Shown one piece after another: positions 23,640 through 42,800 of a stretch of DNA of 64,000 bases. Positions within the stretch are counted from its first letter, which is position 1, and each line of letters begins with the position of its first letter. Below the pieces are notes generated by a model. That model searched no databases. It worked only from the letters and a program-made list of their open reading frames with translations, and was not told where the DNA came from. The stretch is from Parasponia andersonii (Eukaryota; Streptophyta; Magnoliopsida; Rosales; Cannabaceae): contig JXTB01000301.1 in NCBI GenBank assembly GCA_002914805.1, positions 222,379 through 286,378 of the forward strand, in the 5' to 3' direction. A program made the translations under genes and the position numbers.

Positions 23640-25110
23640 TAAATTTTTTTGTTAAATTTTTAATAGAAATGAGTTTTGTGCAAAGTACATAATTTAGTAA
23701 TTGTGGCTAAAAACGAGATTTTGACTCATAAAAATAAATAATGCCTAATTATATATTTTATCTATGACTATTTTCTGTTAAAAAACTAACAGTTTGTGAC
23801 AAATGGGTTATTGTTGTAATAACTACTTAATTTAAGAGTCATAACTATGTAAGTTGAAAATTTGAGAGCAAAGTAATACATTAAGTATAATTCAGGACCA
23901 TGGCAATATTTAATCTTAAACTATTTTGTGCATATCACATGATGCAAATATATAATTTTGGATCAGTGATATTAATAGTCCATAAATTATACATATAGTG
24001 CCACTTTGTTCTCTGAATTTTAATTTACATAGTTATAATCCTTAAATTATGTAAAAGTTGAAATAATGATCATTTTGTCATAAAGTATTAAATATTTAAC
24101 AGAAATAAGCCATTACAGAGCACACAATTTGGTAACTATGGTTAAGAATGAGATTCTTAGTTTTTAACTTACACAATAAATGAGTAGACGGCCAAAACTT
24201 ATACAATTATTTTAGTGATGACAATTTTTTTCACAAACGATTAAATTTTTAATAGAAATGGATCTTGTGCAAAGCGCATAATTTAGTAATTATAGCTAAA
24301 AATGAGACTCTAACTCATAGAAATAAATATTGTCCAATTATATGCATTATCTATGACTATTTTATGTTAAAAAGCTAATAATTCATGACAAATAGGTTGT
24401 TGCTATAAAAATTGCATAATTCAGAAGTCATTACTATGTAAATTAAAAATTTGAAGTACAAAATAATAAAATGAATATAATTTAAGAATGATTACTATAT
24501 TTAACCCTATACATTTTGTCGGGGTAAATTAACGCTTTAGGTCGATCAAGGGTCTTATGAAAGTCAGAAATACAGTTGGAAGGAAGTAAAACATAGAAAA
24601 TAAATAAAAATAAATAAATAAAACTTAGAACAAAAACGACCATGCTTGTCATTTAAGGGAGAAATTTTAGGACTTTTGGCTGAAAATTATTCATATCAAA
24701 TTTCTTCCTTTGCTAGCTGACAATTAAAGAGTATATCAAGCGAAAAGTAAACAAGGAGATCACAAAATTCTTGTTAATAATGTATAATCTGAATTTTTCA
24801 GGCAGGAAACAAAATTGAAAGTTAAGTGATTCAACTTTAGGATTATGTGACTATATATGTGGTGCATTTGTGATAGGGTTAATTATAATAATGGTCCTTA
24901 AATTATACTCATTGTATCACTTTAGCTTCTAAATTTTTAATTTACATAGTAATGATTTATGAGGTATACAATTATTACAATGACCCATTTGTTACAAATT
25001 ATTAGTTTTTCAACAAAAAATAATTACAGACAAAACGTATAATTAGATATTATTTATTTTTATGGATTAGAATCTCGTTCTCAGACATAATTACCAAAAT
25101 GTATGGTAAT
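23640..25110. repeat. Cluster of three related dispersed repeats (two direct, one inverted)
   Basis: A segment of about 265 bp with TTTTTAATAGAAATG and CATAATTTAGTAATT occurs at about 23655-23915 and again at about 24242-24500. A reverse-complement relative with AATTTACATAGTAATGA and ACAATGACCCATTTGTTAC is at about 24885-25100. A weaker relative lies between them (about 23980-24200). They look like eroded MITE copies inserted near each other. Confidence 0.6.
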
Positions 25111-26142
25111 AATAGAATTCACATATAAAGACCATCTTCAAGGTATTATGCTAAAAAATGGTATTCTAATACTAAATATAGCATGACACGTTAAACTTAG
25201 CATGCACTTTTTTAATTTTGTTCTAATGTATATATGCTAAACAAATATTATTTTATATTTCAAACATTAATTTCAAGTGTAAAATATATTTTTTTTCCAC
25301 CATATACTCTTATTATTTCATCATTTAATTACTAATCATAAAAATTAACTTTATTTACTAATTTAGAAGTATTCATATTATATATAAATGAGGAAATTAG
25401 TCAATGCAAAAAATATTATAAATAAAAAAAAATTCTCCTATCAATTTTAATTGATTATTATTTAGTAATGATTATTGATAACTCTATGAAAATAGAGCTA
25501 TTTAGTCTGTCTTTAATCTTAGAAAGATTGTTTTGGGGAATAAATTGTCTATTCTAGGTATATTTGCTTGCTTTATTTTAGTTTTTATGTTTTTGGTAGT
25601 TATGGTCTAGCTTAGTTAATGTTTATTTTGTTTCTCTAATTTCTAGTAAAATTGCTGAATTTTGGGTTTGAATTCTGCATAATTTTAAATAGTAGCCCTT
25701 AAGAAGAAATATTGAATTTGAGCCAAAATTTGGAAAACTGAGTTTTACTGTAGCAAAGTCAGAGCATAGCTGAGTTAGTAGATTCTCTCTACCTAACAAC
25801 TTTTGTGTACAGCTGGCAGTGATTTTTTTTTTTTAACATTAAATGCCAACTAAAAGTGCAACGTTAAAATAATCCTCATTTCCTTACTTGGTTGACACAT
25901 GTATTAGGGTACCTCACATCCTTAGTATATAAAAAAAGAAAGTATTGTACAAATAAAAGGAAGGAGGAGACGACTGAGAAAAAAATAGAAAAAGAAAGAA
26001 AAAAAAAAGAGAAAGAATAGTACAAAGAAAGAAAGGACGAATAAGGAAATGATACTAACAAAGAAGAGCACACATAATCATCATCTAACTAGAGTTTTTT
26101 CTTCTTTTTTTTTTCAATCTTCTTTGTATTTAATTACTTTTT

Positions 26143-26344
26143 GGATAATACTACGTATCCCAAATTTTGTACCAATTTTTTATACCAACACATGTGGCAT
26201 GTAAGTTATCAATATCTAATTAGTGTGTTAATACTTATTAGAAATTGAATAAATATTATCACCAATTAAGTAGTGATAAATCACATGCCATATATATTAG
26301 TATTAAAATTTTGGTACAAAAGTTGGTACCTCAAGCATTATCTC
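26143..26344. repeat. MITE, same family as 11192-11427
   Basis: The left end GGATAATACTACGTATCC and the right end (reverse complement GAGATAATGCTTGAGGTACC) form imperfect terminal inverted repeats. Internal GTACCAATTTTTTATACCAA is inverted as TTTTGGTACAAAAGTTGGTA. There is no ORF. No clear target duplication was resolved. Confidence 0.55.
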
Positions 26345-27741
26345 TACTTTTTTTCTTTTTCTTGTATTTTTTTTTGTAATCAATGGATTATTGTGATGTG
26401 CTGATTTTTGAAACTCAGAATATGAGCTACGTTTTCCTTAGTTGGAATTGTGATGAATCTAAGGTTGTAATGACGACTTAAATGTTATTTTGATGTTTAT
26501 GAAAATTATCTTTTGTTTATTTAAGTAAGCTTAAATGTTAATTCATGTTATTTTTTGGCCACCAATATCTGAGAAAAATAAATTAAGATTAATTCTGAAA
26601 ATATTAATTTCAGTTGGATCCAATTTGAACGATGCATGTTTGAGTTATCTACTTTATAGATCTTTGGATTCTTGACAATATATGAATATATTGTTACCGT
26701 GCATACCCATAAAAATTGAAATCTTAAATTGTGTTTTGAAAACTAGTTAGACATAAGAATATGTTAAAATTTGTTTGAAGAACTTTAATCATAATAAATT
26801 CGTAAGATTATTATGTGCAGATTGAATTTTTGGTTAACAGGAGTGATTTTGCCATAACATTACTGCAACATTTATAGCCAGAATTGCAACTAAGGAGGAT
26901 TCAGTAATCCTAACTTAATTCCACCGTAGATTTACAATTAACTAATTAGATCGTATTATTTTCTACTTAATATTTACGTTTTTGTCTTCACCCAATAGTT
27001 TTAGTATTTTATTGTAAATTTTTATTGCTCATTTCTTAAACTATTTTGCTTAATATTTAGTTTTTATAATCAACTTAGTAATCAATCCTCGTGGAGACGA
27101 TACTTTTCTTATTATTATATTACTTGTTCAACACATACACTTGCATAACAATTATAAACTTGTAAATAAAATTTAATAAAAAAATAAATAGAAATATTAA
27201 ATTTTGATAATATTGTGAGACACATGAATATTTTTTATATAAATAATGACAATTTTGTAAATAACAACACATATTAAAATTTAACATATGCTATTCTTTG
27301 TGTTATATTTGACGTAATAAACAACACGCGTTAAAAATTATACCAAATATAATATACTATTAAAGAACTATTTTTTTATTCAAAAATGCTAAAATTTAGC
27401 GTGATATTCTAGCATATCCATTAAAGATTATCTGAGCCGTGAAACCATGGATCGGGGAAAGTTAAGAGTCCTTTTCATAGTTTAAGAGGCAAAACTCGAC
27501 ACCATTCAAATAGTCTGGGAACAAATAAAAATTCTCTGTTTTTTGTAGGGCCCACTATTTAAAAGAGTGCGAAGAAGAAATGAAAACAAAGAAAAAACAA
27601 AAAAGTTATTGATATCAAAAGCACAGCCTCCTCCACTCCTCACTCCTCCTGAGACTCCAACTTCATTCTTCTCGAACTCTCCGCTTTCACTTGCTCTTCA
27701 TCCTTTTTAAAATCGCTCTCCTTTCCCATTCTCCAACTAAA

Positions 27742-27756
27742 ATGCTCCTCTCCTGA
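27742..27756 (+). promoter_or_regulatory. Minimal upstream ORF in the LACS9-like leader
   Basis: In the inferred first leader exon the only clear ATG opens a four-codon frame, ATGCTCCTCTCCTGA (M-L-L-S-stop). If the leader model is right, ribosomes meet it before the main start. Its effect is unknown. Confidence 0.4.
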
Positions 27757-28496
27757 ATCCGTTTCCGGTTTCCGGTTTCCGCCAGTGAGGTCAGTCTCTT
27801 CTCTTTCCTTCTCAGCCCATTTTCCCAGAATATGATTTCCTTGTTTTCGAGTTCTGTTTTCTGAATGTGGCCTTTGTTTGACTCAATTTTAAGTTCAAAT
27901 TCTGGGTTTTCTAGCTTCATTTTTGAATAACAATTTGTCTGGGATAACCGATTTGAATCTTTTGAACGTTCAAATGATTTACCTGAAATTCAAAATTTTG
28001 CTATATAACGCATAATGATCGCCATTCTAGCCCAAATTGGCACATAGAGTTTCGAAAATGGCTCTGAACAAAATTTTAGTAGTAGCTACCTCATCATACG
28101 TGTAGGACTAGTGGTTTAGTTGAAGTCAAAAGCTTTCAACTTAAACTTGAATGGAATTAAGAATTTGTTTAGATGTTTTTTTTTTTTTTTTTTTATCCAA
28201 TGCATTTTCATCTTCACTGAGCTTAGTAGGTGTTACTTTTGGACTTTTCAGTAGCTAGCTTTTTTTTTTTTTTTTTTCAATGCTAGTTACGGCTCTAATT
28301 TTTGCTTTTAAAAGTGAAGGGGATGATAGTGCTCTCAAATAACATACTGAGCGTATTTGCACTTTTTCTCAATTGAGGGAAGGGAGATTCGAACTTTGGA
28401 CCCTTCAGGTTGTGGTTACTGGTTACCACCAAGAACATCTTGAGAGCCTCCACAGGACAATAACCTTCATTTTACTTTCGGAAAATAAAAAACTTA

Positions 28497-28654
28497 GGGT
28501 GTGTGTGGTATAAGATTTGAATCATATTTTTCAAATTTAGAAACAATTTTTATGCAAAAAATTGGAAGGATAAAATATTATCTTTCCAACTTTCTATATA
28601 AAAGTTTTTTTTGGATTTAAAAAATAATATTCGAATCCTATATCAAACACGTCC
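28497..28654. repeat. MITE in the LACS9-like 5' UTR intron
   Basis: The left end GGGTGTGTGTGGTATAAGAT and the right end (reverse complement AGGACGTGTTTGATATAGGA) are imperfect terminal inverted repeats around an AT-rich core with its own internal pairing. It is 158 bp and noncoding. The superfamily is uncertain (PIF or hAT style ends). Confidence 0.55.
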
Positions 28655-28888
28655 TAAAAGTTTTGCCAAGCAAGCCCTTTGTATTTGGGAGAAACAATTT
28701 TTTTTTGAAAAATCTGTTTTGTTCTGATTTTCAGAAGTGCATAGTATGTGATGCAATTTTGAGATTAATGTGATAAAGGGTTTGGTAGTACAGGTTTATG
28801 TTTAAAATTAGTTAAATGATTGGACTGATACTCTACTTTTCAGGGTTCAAGAAGGTAGATTCTGTTGGTAATATACAGTCCTGGAAGG

Positions 28889-35400
<6,512 letters not shown>

Positions 35401-38400
35401 TTGATGTTTTTTCAAGCTGCTACTCTTTCCCCAAATTTCTTCATTTTATTTCCGTTCTTTTTTTGGCTTTTGTAGATACTTTTTGGTTATTGCTATATTA
35501 CGTGCATGCCAAGAGTTATCAATAGTTAAAAAGAAGAAGATAATTTTGAATTTGTAGTGTTCAGTAACAATACTACTCAATCAGCATATAATGTTTCTAC
35601 ATCTTACCCATTTATTTCCTCCAAGCCACGCTTTGGTCGGCTGGATGGAATCTGTGAATTTTCCATGTTTACATATTACTTTCATTTATGATTTTAGATG
35701 GCTTATTTTTCGTCTAGCCTAAACTAGTGCATTAATAATACATCATATAAGACGTAATGCTACTTCATAAATGTGTGTAACTTTCAACATTTTGAAAAAT
35801 CTATTTATAGATTCAAAATTGGATTGGTGACGGACCGATGGTGTTGTTTTATCGAATTGTGTACTTAACCAATAGTTTTAGAGGCATTTGAGGAAATTTG
35901 ATTTTATATGTTAAATTTTCAAAAAAAGAAAAAAATGAAAAATTCCGGAGTTTGAAAGTATGAGAAAAATCACAGATTTATTTAGAAAAATACCATGATT
36001 AAAAGACACAGAAAATTTTTTACTTATTGATGAGATATTTGAGGTAAAAGGTTAAGTTAGTTAAGGTGATTAGACATCTCAAGTAACTTGATTTAGTACC
36101 CTCTAGTACTTCTGAAAAAGCCAATGTCGAAGGGAAAAATGATTTTTCTTTAAAATATTTTGAATTAGTGGTATTTCTAAAGAAACTTGTAAAAATTCAT
36201 ATTTTCTAAATCAATATGGGAATCAATCACTTTATCCAGGATGAAGCCCTAAGGATCTGCTTGGAACCCTATTTATCGGAAATTTACATCTAATATCTGT
36301 TTTTCAAAACTTATTTTATAAATACTTATTTTTATGGTCCTTGTTTCATATGCAAAATATAAGTGGTTTACATTTATAATGTAAATTTTATTCATGAGGT
36401 ACATATTTTATAACGATATATATTTTAAAATGTGTACTAATTTTTAGTGTAATTTTTATTTATGAAATATACATTACGGTATACATTTAATGTATGAAAT
36501 GTATATGTTCATATTTTATGTATAAAACAGTGATGGTCTATATTTCTCAAAAAAAAAAAATAGTATAAAAATAGGTATTTTTGAAATAAAAATAAAAACA
36601 GATATTTATAGAAATATAGCTTTCAAATAAGGTATCTATAAACTTTTCTCCCCTATTTATTGATCTAAATGGTGGCCTTTTGACTATTTTTGTGGACAAT
36701 AGACAATTTTAAAGAGTAAAGATGTTTCTTTAATAAATATAAACTTTAATTCTGTCCATATATGAATCTGGTGAGATTTTTTAGAAAAATACAAATAGAA
36801 TGTTTTATGTTTTATTTGATGTCAGTAAAAAGGTGTGAGTTTATTATTATTATTATTATTATTACTGTTTTACAATAAGGAAAGGGGTCTATTTTTTTTT
36901 TTAGATCCCATCCTCGAAAATATGATCAATTTTTGTGTTTGTAAACTTGATGAGCACAATTAAATAATCACAATCACGGACCAAACACGTTAATATTAGC
37001 TCATCAAGATTGCACAAAAATATCACTATCTCATAGGCTTTGAAGCATGTTGAAACGTGAGTTTTAGAATTACCTCCTATATTTCGCATTGAAATGTTGG
37101 TGCAATCTAGACTTGAAATAAATCAAGACTGCAACAGTGATGAACTCTTACATCTCCTCCTTATTCTGTACTCATAGCCACTCACGTTATCAGCCGTACC
37201 CCTCCAATGGGCCAGGCCTAATCTAGGAGTGTGCACAGAAAGCAATTCAGGCCGAACAGGCTAGCATAGTATTATGAGAGAGAACATACAGGCCTCTAGA
37301 CAGATAGGGAACTAGTGTCCATTCAATTATATTCGTATTTAATACCACGTATATTAATTATTCAGTAAACCATAAAAAAAAATCATAAAATTTGAGTGTT
37401 TCGTAATTTGTAATCGTAAACTCCATAAAATAATATTCTGAGATTAATAATTTCTGAAAATTAATACCCTAAAATGACCTTTTGACTAATTTTAGTAACG
37501 AAAAAATAATAGCATCTTCTATTAAAAGTGGATTAAATTTTGAAGATATTATTACGGTAATATTTTGTAGAGTCCAAATTTCAGGATTTAAATTGCTGAA
37601 TACCAAACCTCAGGGTATTTTTTTACAATTTATTCTTAATTATTTGATAATTTTTTAATAGATCAATTTTATGTATAATATATCTGTTTTTTGTATTAAA
37701 CCAATTTGTGTGTATTAGTACATCAATTTTATATGAAACATACCTATTTTGGATTTACATATTTTGAACTTTTCTCTTTGATAAATTTAGCTTTTTTTAA
37801 TAGTTTAAACGATGGACAGTTTTTAAATATGGACCCAAAATTTGGCCATAAGAAACTCATTATTTAGTCGTACAAGTGCCCACAACATGCTTTTAAGTTA
37901 TACTAGTCCACATAAAATATTCTAAGTAAAACCCCTTTTTGGCCCTCGAACTCTAGATTGAATCCTATATTCATGACTTATGACCCATTTAAGGTATTTG
38001 GTGTATCAAATATCCTGGTGTGGCTTTTTCTATAAATGAAACTTCAAAATTTGACAAAATTTATCACGTATCAGGTAAAATGCCATCGTTTTCTCATTCT
38101 TTTCTTCCTCATTTAATGAGGACGAGTAAAGACTAGGGTTTTACCTCCAAAATTCCTAATCTAATAGTTCTTGGTCGAAGCAAATATGAGCATTCACCAC
38201 TTTTAAGAATCGAATCTGATGGTTTGTGAAGCAAATGAGGGCATTCATTGCACTCCTTCTGCTGGACTGGGTACTTTTCTTCTTCCTTATTTAACAAAGG
38301 TAGGAAAAGGTTGGGTTTTTACCTCCAAAATCCCTAATCTAATGGTTCATGAACTAATAAGAACATTCTTTGCCTTTTAATTTTCCAGCTGAACCCATAA

Positions 38401-39060
38401 ACTAAACTTGATATATTCATTCAAATCTCGACATTTCAATAATAAACTGGGAAATTTTGATCGATCGAATATCTTAAATAGTTCATTTCAAAAATTGGAG
38501 ACTACTATGAGATTCAGTTTAAAGTTTAGAACGTTATAAAGTTCCTAAAAATGAACTTTATCCTGCAATATTTTAACAGCTTTTTTAAAACTCAGAATTT
38601 CTATACAATAAATTTTACCTTTTTTTTTCTCTCTTTTCATTCTTTGAAGAAATAAATTTCTTTTGAAATGTTAAGTAGCCATGAAAACTTGACTAATGGA
38701 CATTCTATTTCCTTAGCTCTTTACTTTCTGCAACACTGCGTTATGAAGCTGGAGGAGGGTACCAGCCTTGACCAGAATTTTCCACAAAACTAAGAACATA
38801 GACTTACATCACTTTCGGAAGAATCAGAAAGTCCTTATCCAACTCTGCCGGTCCACTTCGAGATAACTTGATTGAAATCACAAAAAATAAAAATAAAAGT
38901 AAATAGTAAAAAGAAAAAAGAAACTTCCTTTGCCTTTCCAAAATATACTCAACACCCCTAATTGCTTAACAAAAGGTCATAATTCTAAATTGTACTACAT
39001 CGATCTTTTTAACAAACCAAGGAAAAAGAAGAGGAGTAGGAAACGCCATAAAATTGTATA
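35401..39060. other. LACS9-like 3' flank and AT-rich intergenic DNA
   Basis: The first few hundred bases are probably the LACS9-like 3' UTR. No clear gene follows. A (TTA)n run lies at about 36841-36863. The segment 36300-36560 has repeated variants of ATACATTTTATAATG. An old duplication is listed at 38093-38380. Confidence 0.5.
38093..38380 (+). repeat. Degenerate tandem duplication, period about 185 bp
   Basis: TTTTCTTCCTCATTTAATGA followed by GGGTTTTACCTCCAAAATTC and CTAATCTAATAGTTC (38100-38170) recurs as TTTTCTTCTTCCTTATTTAA, GGGTTTTTACCTCCAAAATC and CTAATCTAATGGTTC (38275-38347). Each is followed by AGCATTC/ACATTC variants. Noncoding. Confidence 0.6.
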
Positions 39061-39091
39061 ATAACTTTTTAAGTTGAAAAAAAAAAGAGAA

Positions 39092-39123
<32 letters not shown>

Positions 39124-42100
39124 TTAGCTAAGGGACCGTTCCAATACAGGTACATTGAGGTGGGGAAGAGAAATAAGATATGCGATCCAACTTTTGGGCC
39201 ACTGATGTGAACTTCACATAAAGCCAACTGAAATAGAAACTGCCCCGCAAGGCACAAAGGCCTCCCCCATGTGACCATTAGTTTGTTTGTTTCCATCACT
39301 TTCATGCATTTTAATCTCGCTTTTCCCTATTAAGTTAATGTAGTAGGGCTCTCTTTCTCCATCTTGCCTACAAAAATCCTAGACCCACAATTTGTGTGTC
39401 TAAGGAGGAAGAATGCGTCGACCGGTGACAACCTTTGTGAGGAGCAAATATTTTGAAAAGGAAAATTGAAAGAGGAACATTTAGACATAAAAACATACAC
39501 AAGGAACTATATGGTATTATCTAGAGGGGAGCTTTTGGTAAATGTGCGTTTTTTGAACTTAATTAGCGCCGACCTTGAAAAAAAAATTGGGCTTACAGTT
39601 CAAAAAACGCACATTTATTAAACTTAATTAGCAGTTATTATTGGCATGTTATTTTTTCATACCTATGGCATAATTATCCAACTACATGTAAAAGACTGTT
39701 CGATGTTTGTTAGATAGTTTCCTACTCTAGTTTTGATCTTCAGGCCAGTGGAATTGTCTGTGTTAGAATTGGTGATTGTCTGCTTTACATGTACGAGGAA
39801 ATTCACTTTACTTTAGTATGGGCCAAAAGAGAGTGAAAAGAAGTTAGGGTTAATCCTAAAAGTGAAATTCACTTTAATATAATCATTGCACTATTTGTTC
39901 CCAAAATTTTAACTTAGTGCTACTTTGAACTATACTTTTGTTGCATTGGTAGCCCTTATGTCAAAAATCATCAAATCGAAAAAGCATAATGGTCGATTTG
40001 TAAATTATAGAACATCTACATAAATTCGGTGGAAAAATTAATACAAAAAGCATAGTTTGAGGGTTAATGTAGTACAAAAACTATAAATTTGAGACTGTTG
40101 GTCAAATTAAGTCCTCTTCTTTTTTTTTTTTTTTGCGATGCTAAAATTTTTGAATTACTTTAATTTTAAATTATAATAGTAGTTCCTCCAAAACTCTTTT
40201 CGTTTTTTTTTTCCCCTCCTTTTTAAAGGTACTTATTGTTGTCAATTTTCTCCGCGTGTCAGGTTACATTTGTGAAATTGCCCGCTTGAAGGTGTCAAGT
40301 TACATTTGTGAAATGATATCTAGGAAAAATTGATTATTTTTCGTTAACATAAAATGATAAAGACAAGCGTCACTTTCCTCTATGTCCTGCAAATTGTACT
40401 AATGTGACTCTTGAATTTTTGATTTGAGAGCTTCACTATTTATGAATTAATCATTATACTATTTAAATTTCAACAAAATTTTAAAGGAAATTATATCAAA
40501 GTTCATGATTGTATACTATCTAAGTTGAAATATTTAGGGTCAAAATGGTACAATAATTATAACATAGGAACTGTTAATATTAACCCAATAATCCTATATT
40601 TGGCTCTCAGAACTATATTACAATCTCTTGTTAGCCATTAAATTTCAAAATATCCTTACTGTGGAACGTGATCTTTTTTTTTTTTTTTTTTTTTAATAAA
40701 TAGATGAAAAATGTAATGTGCTAATCACATGAGTGGTACTTAATCTTAATTTGCCCTCCAATTAAATCTAAAATCAAATTTAGACTCCTAAGCTTTAAAG
40801 TGTCTCTATTTTAACACTCGATCTAAGTGTTTCATTTTAATTCTTAGTTTCGCTTTATTGTTTAAATTGAAGAGAAAAATGAAACTCACATGGGCTTTTA
40901 GCCAAGGCATTTTAGGTATTTTTTAAGACAAGAATGCAGCAAAGTTTACACTTAAAACTATACATAAAAGACTATTTTTTAGTACATAAACTAGAAATCG
41001 CCTTGTGGTCATGATTTAGTTTCAGAAGAATTTTACATCTTTTTTGAATTTATCATAATAGGTGATTTTCTACAACAAGATTAAATATAATTAGCATTCA
41101 CTCGTGTTTTCAAATATAAATAAGTTTTTCTAGGAATTTATATAAGATAAAGCAACATTTTTGTTTTGATTTATTTATTTTTTTGTTTTCAAAAGCATAC
41201 ATATATAAACCAATATTCATTTTATATTTCCAATTTAGTTTGTCAGTACTGTAAAAAAAAGACTAAATTTTTTATTGCTTAAGTTGATAATTTGACAATA
41301 TTTATTTGTTTTTTCTTAAAAAAAAACCAATAAAAGAGCAAAAATTATTTAAACAAGCGAAATACCAAAAATTCTCTCTTTAAATTGCCATTTGTGTAAG
41401 AATGTTTAAAAAAAAATTGACAAACCACGAAAAACTGACCAAACCAAGCGTCTTGGTTTTTCTATAAAATTTGTTGGTTTGAAAAGCAAATTTTGTTTGT
41501 TGGTTTGCTTAACGATTTTAGGGAATGAAATAATAAAACTGGCCAAATAAAACAGTTAAAAAATTTCACACATAACTTATTTGTTTTACTTTTAGTTTAG
41601 AGACAAAGTATTTGTTTGTTTAAACTTTAAAGCTTGATAGTGGTTGTTTAAATTAAATGATCATTATTATATGTTTAATTATGATAAAATATTATAAATA
41701 TCTGCATTAACGGACATATAAGTCTAAACCGACTAAACCATAATACGTATTTTGGTTTGGTTTGATTTGGTTTCATTTAAAAGTTTTATACTAGGTACAT
41801 AAAGTTTTACAGATATAATTTCTTCAAATGTTTTGACTCTCAAACCAACTAAATTGATCGTGAACACCCTTACGTGTAAGTGTTTCATACTTTTTTCATT
41901 TTTTTGACGATAGAATATAAAAATAGGGGACTTTAATAAGTCAGTGTTAAGATATAAGGTTTTAAAGTTCAAAAACTAAAATAAGATAAAGAGTATTAAT
42001 AAAATTAGAATTCAAATATCGTATGTTTTTTTTTATCTAACTCCATCTCCAACAAATAAATGCCAACTACATTACAAAAATTCAAGAAGCAACTAGTTTA

Positions 42101-42180
42101 TTTTCTTAACTGTCACATTTAAAAATGATGTGTTATTTATTCATTAGTTGGATAAAAAATATATAAATGAAATCAATAAA
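39061..42180. other. Intergenic, AT-rich
   Basis: It contains a (TA)n tract at 39092-39116, the perfect hairpin at 39539-39617, a short direct repeat GTTACATTTGTGAAAT at about 40263 and about 40302, and poly-T at about 40673-40694. No supported gene. Confidence 0.5.
39539..39617. repeat. Perfect 21-bp inverted repeat (hairpin)
   Basis: TAAATGTGCGTTTTTTGAAC plus T at 39539-39559 is exactly complementary to 39597-39617, with a 37-bp loop. Both arms have CTTAATTAGC nearby (39558 and about 39622). It could be a tiny MITE or a small-RNA hairpin. There is no evidence of transcription. Confidence 0.8.
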
Positions 42181-42189
42181 TAATTTTTA

Positions 42190-42800
42190 TAGGGTATTTA
42201 CCCATAAAGGGTCTTTTAAACCCTTCATAGCGAGGGAAAAAAAGGACTCGTCCATAATTTTTTTCAAAATTAACCCTTGTTGCTATGTTAATTAACTAAA
42301 ATTACTTTGATACCTTATTCTCCCGGACAAATACTAAAATACATTTTTTCTAACAGATCCAAGATGTTTCTATTACTATCACTACCTATAACACCCCATC
42401 ACCAATGCTGATTTCGGTTGTGCCTCTGTTCAATTGGTTCAATTGGTGTTGAAAATTTTCGACTAATTTTAACAAGTCCCAATTAATCTTTACGAGGTAT
42501 TACACATATTGAGTCTATTAAGACCCTTACAATGAAAAAAAAAGGACTCATCGATAAATGTTTCAAAACTAACTTTCGTTGTAATATCACTCAACTTAAA
42601 TTACTTAGATACATTATTTCTTAACTCTAAAATATATTATTCTTCAAAAAATCCCATATTATTTTTGTCACCATCGTCACCTATAGCACTCCCTCGTCAC
42701 TGCTGATCCTAGTCACACTAATATTCCTAGTCGTTTTGATAATTTCCAATCATAGTTAAAAGATTACGACACTAGTCGTATATAGATGGTGTCTTCCTAG
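42190..42800 (+). repeat. Old direct duplication, about 300-bp units
   Basis: The order of blocks GTATT(T)AC...AGACCCTT/GGGTCTTTT, AAAAAAGGACTCRTC, TTTCAAAAYTAAC, ACCTATARCACYCC and CACTGCTGAT occurs first in about 42190-42440 and again in about 42496-42715. The units have many differences. Noncoding. Confidence 0.6.

Larger units (their letters stand above)
22701..27540. other. Intergenic, AT-rich, repeat mosaic
   Basis: There is no gene-like reading frame. The region holds the dispersed repeat cluster 23640-25110, the MITE 26143-26344 and possible ends of a further MITE at about 25122 (AAGGTATTATGCTAAAAA) and about 27395-27425 (ATGCTAAAATTTAGCGTG...). The rest is unrecognised AT-rich sequence. 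Confidence 0.55.
27541..28888 (+). promoter_or_regulatory. LACS9-like promoter, 5' UTR exons and 5' UTR intron
   Basis: A TATA-like CTATTTAAAAG lies at about 27555. CT-rich leader sequence follows from about 27620, with repeated TTTCCGG units at about 27760-27781. A donor, CAGTGAG|GTCAGT, after 27789 and an acceptor, CTTTTCAG, before 28844 define a 5' UTR intron (27790-28843). A second leader exon, 28844-28888, then precedes the ATG. Long T tracts (28179-28194 and 28260-28277) and a MITE sit in this intron. Exon ends are inferred and the transcription start is not determined. Confidence 0.5.

Noticed and set aside
28865..28888. Extended LACS9-like N-terminus starting before 28889
   Set aside because: The upstream in-frame codon is TTG, not ATG. 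The first ATG in the leader exon frame is 28889 and gives a family-like N-terminus.
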